From positions 1 through 19,688 of the forward strand of contig DBXZ01000044.1 of NCBI GenBank assembly GCA_002309795.1: a stretch of DNA of 19,688 bases, in the 5' to 3' direction. Every line of letters begins with the position of its first letter. Positions within the stretch are counted from its first letter, which is position 1. Under the pieces are notes generated by a model. That model was not told where the DNA came from, did not search any database, and saw only the letters and a program-made list of their open reading frames with translations. Position numbers and translations under genes: made by a program. Positions 14,420-19,688 of this stretch are shown piece after piece. The DNA is from Bacteroidales bacterium UBA1199. Its GTDB lineage: Bacteria > Bacteroidota > Bacteroidia > Bacteroidales > UBA932.

Positions 14420-16465
14420 TTACAACCTTTTCAGTTCTTTGGAGAACCGCAGTTTCACCTTGTTCAGCAGCGAGAGCTGGTCGACCAGCGATTTCAGGAG
14501 TACGGCATCCCCGTCCCGCTGCGCCGTGTTGATCTGGGCGGAGAGTTCGGTGCAGTGCTGTTCGGTGATCCGCAATTTATAGAGGATCATCGACTTGGGA
14601 ACCGTCTCGCCGAGACGCTGTTCCTCGGGCTCCAGGGTGTCGCGGTAGATCTTGACCGTCAGTTCCTGGTCATCGAAGGCCAGGTTCAGCGACTCGCGCA
14701 GCAGGGTCTGATTCTCCAGGTTGGCGAAGTGGCGGGCAATCGCACCCTGCCGCTCGCGCACCTCCATGCCTTCCGGAAGCGTCGCTGCAAAGGCATAGTA
14801 TTCGTCGTAGAGTTCGCGGTAGAGCCGGTTGGCAAAGACGATATCGTCGTCGCGCAGCGCTTCCCGGACGTAGGTTTCCACGTCGATCCGTTCGGCCGGT
14901 TCCGCCCCGTAGAGCATATCCTTCTCGAAATGAAGCGGATACGACCCGAACCGCAGCAGATAATCGGTCAGTTCGCGTTCCTGGACGGCCAGCAGCGGGT
15001 TGGTGATGATGTAGGGATTGGTCTCGACGGATTCTTCGGGCCGGGCCGGCAGGTCGTTGACGGGCTCCATCCCGAAGTCTTCCGCAGCCGCAGTCTCCTG
15101 CGCAACGGCGGGCGGCAGCTGGGGCTCCAGCGAACGTTCCCTCAGACGCGCCTGCCGCTTTTTCTCGTCGCGGATGGCGGTGATTTTGGCCAGGATATCC
15201 GCATCGCTCTGGCGGAACCGCTCGGCCACCATCTCCACATATTCCTTGCGGAGGATGGCGTCGGGCACCACGGCGATGCTCTGGATGATTTCGTTGATCA
15301 GCTTGCTGCGCGAGAGCGGGTCAGCCGCCATGTCGGTTTCGGCCAGGTCGCTCTTGAACGAGATGAAATCCCGCTCATTTTCAGCCAGATACTCCAGGAT
15401 CTCGGTAGTCGTCCGAGCCTGTGCGAAGGTGTCCGGGTCGTCCTCGGGCGGCAGCACCACGATCCGCACGTTCAACCCCTCTTCGAGCACCAGGTCCGTT
15501 CCGCGCACCGCCGCCTTGATGCCGGCCGCGTCGCCGTCGTAGATGATGGTGATGTTGGAGGTGAAGCGCTTGATGAGCCGGATCTGCCCGGTGGTCAGCG
15601 AGGTACCGGAAGAAGCCACGACGTTCTGGATGCCCTGCTGGTGCATCGAGATTACGTCGGCATAGCCCTCCACCAGAATGCACTTGTCGGCCTTGATGAT
15701 CGCATTCTTGGCCTGGAAGATGCCGTAGAGCGACTCGCTCTTGTTGTAGATCTCCGTGCCGGCGGTGTTTACGTACTTCGCAACGCTCTTGTCGCTCTTG
15801 AGCGTGCGGCCGCCGAAGGCAATCACGCGTCCGCTGATGGAGTAGATGGGAAACATCACGCGGTCGTAGAACTTGTCCGCGACCGTGCCGTCTTCGCGGC
15901 GGATGCAGAGTCCCGCATCTACCAGATACTCTTCTTTATAGCCCTTGGCCATCGCATCCTTGGTCAGGGTATGCGGGCGGGTGGGCGTGTAGCCGAGACC
16001 GAACCGGCGGATGGTCTCGTCGGTAAATTTGCGTTCGTGGAAATAGGAGAGACCGATCGCGCGGCCGTGCTCGTCGTTCCACAGGATGTCCTGGAAATAC
16101 TTCTGGGCGAACTCGGAAACCACCAGCAGGCTCTCGTGCTTGAGGCGGCTGGCAATCTCTTCCGGGGTCTCCTCCTTCTCCACTACCTCGATATGGTACT
16201 TCTTGGCCAGGTACTTGAGCGCCTCGGCGTAGGTCAGGTGCTCGTGCTTCATCACGAACGACACGGCATTGCCCGACTCACCGCATGCGAAGCACTTGAA
16301 GATGCCTTTGCTCGGGGAGACGGCCAGCGAGGGCCGCTTGTCCTGGTGAAACGGGCAGATACCCCACCAGTTGGCACCGCGCCGCTTGAGCGCTATGAAA
16401 TCGCCGACGACCTCTTCAATCCTGGTGGCGGCGAGGATTCTGTCTTTGGTGGTGCGGTCAATCAT
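14420..16465 (-). CDS. dnaG: DNA primase
   Basis: DnaG synthesises RNA primers for lagging-strand replication with the DnaB helicase. The 681-residue product carries the N-terminal CHC2 zinc ribbon (Cys37, His40, Cys58, Cys61) and the RNA polymerase core. The Toprim domain follows, with LVEGYADV (catalytic Glu266) and DGDAAG (Asp310, Asp312). The C-terminal third (about 480-681) is the variable helicase-interaction region. The conserved SPE(T/S) segment before the Toprim domain reads NTAGTEIYNKS here, a departure from the form I expect. It is the second gene of an operon, 3 bp after the HU-like membrane protein. No terminator follows, so transcripts may continue into tRNA-Ala. Confidence 0.97.
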   Translation of the reverse strand: MIDRTTKDRILAATRIEEVVGDFIALKRRGANWWGICPFHQDKRPSLAVSPSKGIFKCFACGESGNAVSFVMKHEHLTYAEALKYLAKKYHIEVVEKEETPEEIASRLKHESLLVVSEFAQKYFQDILWNDEHGRAIGLSYFHERKFTDETIRRFGLGYTPTRPHTLTKDAMAKGYKEEYLVDAGLCIRREDGTVADKFYDRVMFPIYSISGRVIAFGGRTLKSDKSVAKYVNTAGTEIYNKSESLYGIFQAKNAIIKADKCILVEGYADVISMHQQGIQNVVASSGTSLTTGQIRLIKRFTSNITIIYDGDAAGIKAAVRGTDLVLEEGLNVRIVVLPPEDDPDTFAQARTTTEILEYLAENERDFISFKSDLAETDMAADPLSRSKLINEIIQSIAVVPDAILRKEYVEMVAERFRQSDADILAKITAIRDEKKRQARLRERSLEPQLPPAVAQETAAAEDFGMEPVNDLPARPEESVETNPYIITNPLLAVQERELTDYLLRFGSYPLHFEKDMLYGAEPAERIDVETYVREALRDDDIVFANRLYRELYDEYYAFAATLPEGMEVRERQGAIARHFANLENQTLLRESLNLAFDDQELTVKIYRDTLEPEEQRLGETVPKSMILYKLRITEQHCTELSAQINTAQRDGDAVLLKSLVDQLSLLNKVKLRFSKELKRL

Positions 16466-16468
16466 GCG

Positions 16469-17170
16469 CTACCTCCCCAGCAGTTGAAGTTCCTCTTTGC
16501 TATAGAGGAGGTGGTCCATCGCTCCGCTGCAAAAATCGCTGAATCCGGCAAAGCCGTCCGGGAAGACCAGGAGGATGGCGCCCACGACGATGGCGGCGAT
16601 GGCCAGCAGCCAGAGCAGGATGCGGACCAGCACGGGAAGACGGCGGCGTTTGGCGACAGGAGCAGTGCCAACCGCAGCCTTGATGGCCTTCCGTTCTGCG
16701 CGGGAGAGCTTATGGCCGCCTTTTGATGCGGGTTTTTCGTCGGTCGCACGGATGCTCACCGGCTCCAGGCCGAATCCGTCCGGGAAGATATCCAGATTAT
16801 CGTCGGAGACAAAGAAATAGTCGGACTGCGAGGTGGAGCGCATCGCGCCCAGGCCGGGCAGCGCGCAGGTGTGGTTACCCTCCAGTTCGGAATGGATGCG
16901 GCTCAGGCACCAGCGCAACTCCACGTCGGCCTGCTCGGGCGAGACGTTCATCTCGCTGCAGATGAAGTCGTTGAGCATCCGGCCCTCTTCGTGTGTGACG
17001 TCGCATTTGCGGAAGGTCAGCTCGCGGTAAGGCGGATTGATGGTGGTGCGATGGTCCGAAAAACTGGCCGGCATCAGCTGGGCCGTAAAAACGCCCAGGC
17101 CCGGCACCCCGACCTCATCGTGGTCAAGGATCAGCTCTTTGATGCACTTTGAAAAAACGCCGACTTCCAT
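16469..17170 (-). CDS. Membrane-anchored HU-CCDC81-like domain protein
   Basis: The 233-residue product resembles the Bacteroidota HU-fold (CCDC81-type) proteins. Two tandem HU-like modules are suggested: one at about 1-60 with VGVPGLGVF (20-28), and one at about 61-125 with CALPGLGAM (102-110). A basic, low-complexity linker follows (about 145-178, KASKGGHKLSRAERKAIK type). Then comes one transmembrane helix (about 179-203) preceded by KRRR, which by the positive-inside rule puts the HU part in the cytoplasm. The 30-residue tail lacks the SPOR domain that usually closes this family. The domain assignment is by pattern, so moderate confidence. It is the first gene of the operon with dnaG. Confidence 0.7.
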   Translation of the reverse strand: MEVGVFSKCIKELILDHDEVGVPGLGVFTAQLMPASFSDHRTTINPPYRELTFRKCDVTHEEGRMLNDFICSEMNVSPEQADVELRWCLSRIHSELEGNHTCALPGLGAMRSTSQSDYFFVSDDNLDIFPDGFGLEPVSIRATDEKPASKGGHKLSRAERKAIKAAVGTAPVAKRRRLPVLVRILLWLLAIAAIVVGAILLVFPDGFAGFSDFCSGAMDHLLYSKEELQLLGR

Positions 17171-17179
17171 TGCAATTCA

Positions 17180-17212
17180 CAAAGTTACACAATAAAATGT
17201 AAAGTCGGCAAA
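17180..17212 (-). promoter_or_regulatory. Consensus promoter for the HU-like gene and dnaG
   Basis: On the minus strand TTTG (17212-17209), a 21-bp spacer and a perfect TAACTTTG (17187-17180) match the Bacteroidota consensus. The -7 box ends 9 bases before ATG 17170, so the leader should be only a few bases. A small inverted repeat TTACA/TGTAA (17185-17189, 17198-17202) overlaps the -7 box and spacer. Confidence 0.75.
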
Positions 17213-17225
17213 AAATGCGAAGCCC

Positions 17226-18023
17226 CTACCGCTCGATCCACTTGTGGCCGAGGCGGTCGACGGTGCGGGCGGGAAGCAGGCGGACCAGGAAGGGGACGAG
17301 GCGGTTCAGGGGGCCGGGGCGGAGGAGACGGCGGCCGCGGAAGAGGGCGCGGAGGCCCCTGCGGGCCAGCCACTCGGGGGTGCGGATGATGCCGAGGCGG
17401 CGCAGGTTGCGGCGCAGGCGGGGGCTCAGCGGGTAGAGTCCGGTATCGACCGCAGCCGGGCAGACGGCGGTCACGCGCACGCCGTAAGGCCGCAGTTCGT
17501 GCGACAGCCCGCGGCTGAAGGTGACCAGAAAAGCCTTGGAAGCGGAATAAACCGCGATGCCGGGCGCGGGAATCCAGGCCGTCATCGACCCCATGTTCAG
17601 GATATATCCCCTGCCCCGCTCTTTCATCCGCGCACCGAACAGGATGCAGAGGTCCGCCGCAGTCTGCATGTGGAGCGCCATCATGGTGTCGGCCTTGCCC
17701 AGATTCGTGGGGCTCAGGTATTCCATAAAGAACATGCCCGCGTTGTTGATGAGGATGTCGGGGCGGATCTGCGCGCGGTCGCACCATTCCACCACGGTTC
17801 GCGCAGCACCGGGCAGGGCCAGGTCGGCCTCCAGCACATCCACGCGGACACCGTAGGACTCCCGGAGCACGCGGGCGGCCTCTTCCAGCGCCTGAGGCCG
17901 GTTGCTCACCAGCGCCAGGCGGCATCCGCACGCAGCGAGCTGCCGCGCATATTCCAGCCCGATGCCGGATTCGCCGCCGGTAATCAGCGCCGTAAAGTCA
18001 CGGGTATGGTTTGTCAGTTTCAC
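17226..18023 (-). CDS. Short-chain dehydrogenase/reductase
   Basis: An NAD(P)-dependent oxidoreductase of the classical SDR family; the substrate is not evident. With the GTG start at 18023 the product is 265 residues. It has the nucleotide-binding TGGESGIG (15-22), NNAG (93-96), and the catalytic Ser146, Tyr159 and Lys163 (YSASK). The final 60 residues are unusually Arg- and Leu-rich (for example RLRRNLRRLG, LRALFRGRRLLR), forming a basic amphipathic tail that may bind membranes. The DNA of this tail is extremely GC-rich. No ATG occurs in a suitable place; GTG 18023 (MKLTNHTRDFTALITGG) fits the family, and the -7 box at 18038-18031 lies just upstream. It is divergent from an aldehyde dehydrogenase, which suggests related alcohol/aldehyde metabolism. 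Confidence 0.9.
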   Translation of the reverse strand: MKLTNHTRDFTALITGGESGIGLEYARQLAACGCRLALVSNRPQALEEAARVLRESYGVRVDVLEADLALPGAARTVVEWCDRAQIRPDILINNAGMFFMEYLSPTNLGKADTMMALHMQTAADLCILFGARMKERGRGYILNMGSMTAWIPAPGIAVYSASKAFLVTFSRGLSHELRPYGVRVTAVCPAAVDTGLYPLSPRLRRNLRRLGIIRTPEWLARRGLRALFRGRRLLRPGPLNRLVPFLVRLLPARTVDRLGHKWIER

Positions 18024-18030
18024 AGCAAAA

Positions 18031-18058
18031 CAAAAGTAAACATTATTTGCTATTTTTA
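18031..18058. promoter_or_regulatory. Divergent -7 boxes between the SDR and aldehyde dehydrogenase genes
   Basis: Minus strand: TACTTTTG (18038-18031), a perfect -7 box ending 7 bases before the GTG start at 18023. Plus strand: TATTTTTA (18051-18058), one base off consensus, 19 bases before ATG 18078. The boxes are 12 bp apart, so the two promoters overlap. Matching -33 boxes are poor. Confidence 0.5.
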
Positions 18059-18077
18059 TGACGTAAACACGTACCCC

Positions 18078-19505
18078 ATGAACACCCACCAGTTTACTGA
18101 AGAGGCCATCCGCGAAATCGTGGAGGCGCAGCGCAAGTTCTTCCGCACCGGCAAGACCCTGCCCGTAAAGTGGAGAATCCAGCAGCTCAAGAAGTTGAAG
18201 GCGGCCGTGATGGCGCACGAGGCCGAGTTCGAAGCAGCGCTGGCAGCCGATCTGGGCCGCAGCCGCGTGGAAGCTTATCTCTGCGATATCGGCCCCATCA
18301 TTACCGAGGTGAACGAGATGATTCACGGCCTGCGGTGCTGGGCGCGGCCTGAACGGCATTTCAGCGGGCTGATGTGCTTCCCGAGCACGGAAACCAGAGT
18401 GTACAAGATGCCCTACGGCGTGTCGCTGGTCATCAGCCCGTTCAACTTCCCGATTCTGCTGACGCTCGGCGTGGTGGCGGCTGCGATGTGCGGTGGCAAC
18501 ACGGTCGTCATCAAATCCAGTTCCAAGTCCGCAGCCTGCACCGCGGCGCTCAAGAAGTTCTGCGCAGAGGTGTTCCCGCCCGAATATGTCACGCTGATCG
18601 ACGGCGGCCACGACGTGGCGGATCTTTGCCTGGCGCAGCGGTTCGACAAGATTTTCTACACCGGATCGCCGTCGGTGGGCAAGCACGTGATGGCAGAAGC
18701 GGCGAAAAACCTGACGCCCGTCGCCCTCGAGCTGGGTGGCGAAACCGGCAACTGGGCCGTGGTGCGCAAGGATGCCGACCTGAAGGATGCTGCCCGCAAG
18801 ATTGCATTCTTCAAGCTCACCAACGCCGGGCAGATCTGCATCAATATCAACCAGATAGCGGTGGCCGAAGAGGTGGCCGAGCCGTTCCTGGAAGAGCTGA
18901 GGAAGGCTTTCGTGAAGCAGATCGGCGAGCACGCCGAACGGAATCCCGAATACCCGAAGCTCATCACGCGCGGCGCCTACGAGAAGTGCGCCGGCCTGGC
19001 GGATGAATACCGCGAAAGAATTGTTTTCGGCGGCGCCGGCGACCCGGAATCGCATCGCTACGCGCCCACCATTATTTACCCCGTCAGCGCTGACGAGCAT
19101 ATCGTGCAGCACGAACTTTTCTGCCCGCTGCTGCCCGTGGTGCCGTTCAAGGATGCGGAGGTCGATAAGCTGATGGAATTGATCGGCAGCCGCGAGCATC
19201 CGCTGGCTATGTATCTGTTTACCAAGAATATGGATTGGGCGAACCTCGTAATGCAGACCCAGCAGTACGGTGGCGGCTGCATCAACGAAGTCTGCCTGCA
19301 TATGATGGTGAAGGGCGTTCCGTTCAACGGCACCGGCCACTCCGGCATGGGCGCTTACCACGGCGAGTGGGGATTCCGGGAATTCACCCATCCCCAAACC
19401 GTCCTGAAAGGCCGCACCCGCTTCAACCTCTCTCTCCGCGAGCACCCCTACAGCGGCCGCGCCGAGAAAGTCAAAATGTGGATCCTGCGGAAGTTGGAGA
19501 AGTAA
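18078..19505 (+). CDS. Aldehyde dehydrogenase (class 3-like)
   Basis: An NAD(P)-dependent enzyme that oxidises aldehydes to carboxylates. The 475-residue length and the early GPxNxP-type segment ISPFNFP, with IFYTGSPSVGK and LTPVALELGG, place it with the short class 3 (fatty/aromatic aldehyde) group. The catalytic general base is the Glu of ELGG and the nucleophile is the Cys of NAGQIC; both are present. Two departures from the usual class 3 pattern are visible: GETGNWAVV where GKSPxxV is expected, and a NININ-type sequence (ICININQIAV) after the catalytic Cys. The frame is open upstream to 17244, but that stretch is antisense to the SDR gene; ATG 18078 (MNTHQFTEEAI) is the natural start. No clear terminator follows. 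Confidence 0.92.
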   Translation: MNTHQFTEEAIREIVEAQRKFFRTGKTLPVKWRIQQLKKLKAAVMAHEAEFEAALAADLGRSRVEAYLCDIGPIITEVNEMIHGLRCWARPERHFSGLMCFPSTETRVYKMPYGVSLVISPFNFPILLTLGVVAAAMCGGNTVVIKSSSKSAACTAALKKFCAEVFPPEYVTLIDGGHDVADLCLAQRFDKIFYTGSPSVGKHVMAEAAKNLTPVALELGGETGNWAVVRKDADLKDAARKIAFFKLTNAGQICININQIAVAEEVAEPFLEELRKAFVKQIGEHAERNPEYPKLITRGAYEKCAGLADEYRERIVFGGAGDPESHRYAPTIIYPVSADEHIVQHELFCPLLPVVPFKDAEVDKLMELIGSREHPLAMYLFTKNMDWANLVMQTQQYGGGCINEVCLHMMVKGVPFNGTGHSGMGAYHGEWGFREFTHPQTVLKGRTRFNLSLREHPYSGRAEKVKMWILRKLEK

Positions 19506-19550
19506 GGCAGGAATAAAAACAGGCAGTCGGGTTATTCGCCCCTAGCCAGT

Positions 19551-19578
19551 TGTACACCAGAAGACCCTCTGATGTACA
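19551..19578. repeat. GTAC-bounded imperfect palindrome, copy 1
   Basis: A 26-bp core (19552-19577) starts GTACAC and ends TGTAC. Its two 13-bp halves agree at 10 of 13 positions when one is reverse-complemented, and the mismatches become G-U pairs in a minus-strand RNA. It matches copy 2 at 20 of 26 positions in direct and 21 of 26 in inverted orientation. Confidence 0.6.
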
Positions 19579-19600
19579 AATCACCCTATCATTGCCATTT

Positions 19601-19628
19601 GGTACACGAGAGGTCCTTGTGGTGTACA
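19601..19628. repeat. GTAC-bounded imperfect palindrome, copy 2
   Basis: A 26-bp core (19602-19627) with the same GTACAC...TGTAC ends as copy 1 and half-sites agreeing at 9 of 13 positions. The four half-sites of the two copies share the pattern GTACAYSASARG. The copies begin 50 bp apart. Confidence 0.6.
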
Positions 19629-19688
19629 GACAAGTTCTATATCTAAATGGCCGGGTGCCCCGGGGCACTAAAAAAGCATCGCTTGATT

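Larger units (their letters stand above)
19506..19688. other. Non-coding region at the right edge
   Basis: No credible gene is seen here. The stretch holds two GTAC-bounded palindromic elements (19551-19578 and 19601-19628). A 7-bp inverted pair GCCATTT (19594-19600) and AAATGGC (19645-19651) brackets the second one. A 14-bp perfect palindrome GTGCCCCGGGGCAC (19655-19668) is followed by an A run. No intrinsic terminator for the aldehyde dehydrogenase gene is evident. Confidence 0.6.

Noticed and set aside
14555..16726. 723-codon open frame on the plus strand opposite dnaG
   Set aside because: Antisense shadow of primase; no domain, no start signals. Similar long antisense frames opposite upp/cysS (1004-2182), miaB (3241-4560), metG (7361-9070) and the YgiQ-type gene (12209-13792) are rejected for the same reason.
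17244..18077. Upstream extension of the aldehyde dehydrogenase frame, and the matching extension of the SDR frame to 19445
   Set aside because: Each extension is only the antisense of the other gene; there is no fusion protein. The divergent promoter region lies between the two true starts.
19471..19668. 65-codon minus-strand frame at the right edge
   Set aside because: It overlaps the end of the aldehyde dehydrogenase gene and the palindromic elements, with no start signal or recognisable protein features.
1..19688. CRISPR array, insertion sequence, prophage or toxin-antitoxin genes
   Set aside because: I looked for regular spaced repeats, transposase or integrase motifs and small paired genes and found none; the two repeats at 19551-19628 are too few and too divergent to call an array.

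Overview
This window looks like an ordinary chromosomal stretch from a GC-rich member of the Bacteroidales/Bacteroidota. Three things point there. First, almost every promoter I can see matches the Bacteroidota sigma-ABfr pattern (TTTG, about 19-21 bp, then TAnnTTTG), and only one clear Shine-Dalgarno appears. Second, the proteins are Bacteroidota-like: HU-CCDC81 type protein, short SPOR protein, short SSB, Bacteroidota-type uracil phosphoribosyltransferase. Third, codons are mostly G/C-ending, which fits Rikenellaceae or related high-GC gut Bacteroidales. The genus cannot be read from the sequence.

Layout. 1-231: the C-terminal part of rpsT, followed by a clear intrinsic terminator. 312-3163 (+): radC, upp and cysS, with a likely internal promoter for upp in the end of radC. 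3166-4491 (-): miaB, convergent with cysS and divergent from a tightly overlapped operon at 4557-6912 (+) encoding an LEA-like lipoprotein, a secreted SPOR protein and RpoN (sigma-54). 6915-7259 (-): a short SSB. 7376-9538 (+): metG. 9570-11654 (-): an M3 dipeptidyl carboxypeptidase lipoprotein. 11710-11958 (+): a GlsB/YeaQ-type small membrane protein. 11960-13696 (-): a YgiQ-type radical SAM protein. 13883-14227 (+): a small zinc-ribbon protein. 14294-14367 (-): tRNA-Ala(UGC). 14420-17170 (-): an HU-like membrane protein followed by dnaG. 17226-18023 (-): a short-chain dehydrogenase. 18078-19505 (+): an aldehyde dehydrogenase. 19506-19688: non-coding DNA with two related palindromic elements.

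Most genes are housekeeping: translation (rpsT, cysS, metG, tRNA-Ala, miaB), DNA replication and repair (radC, ssb, dnaG), nucleotide salvage (upp), transcription (rpoN) and envelope or peptide metabolism. I find no mobile element, CRISPR array, defence island or biosynthetic cluster, and I do not claim a new multi-gene system.

The parts worth a second look are regulatory and structural. Two divergent intergenic regions contain perfect inverted repeats built around promoter-like -7 boxes. Four genes have promoter boxes so close to the start codon that their mRNAs should be nearly leaderless. A 20-bp perfect inverted repeat fuses a bidirectional terminator with the 3' end of tRNA-Ala. A membrane-anchored HU-fold protein sits 3 bp upstream of primase. 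A pair of GTAC-bounded palindromes lies at the right edge.
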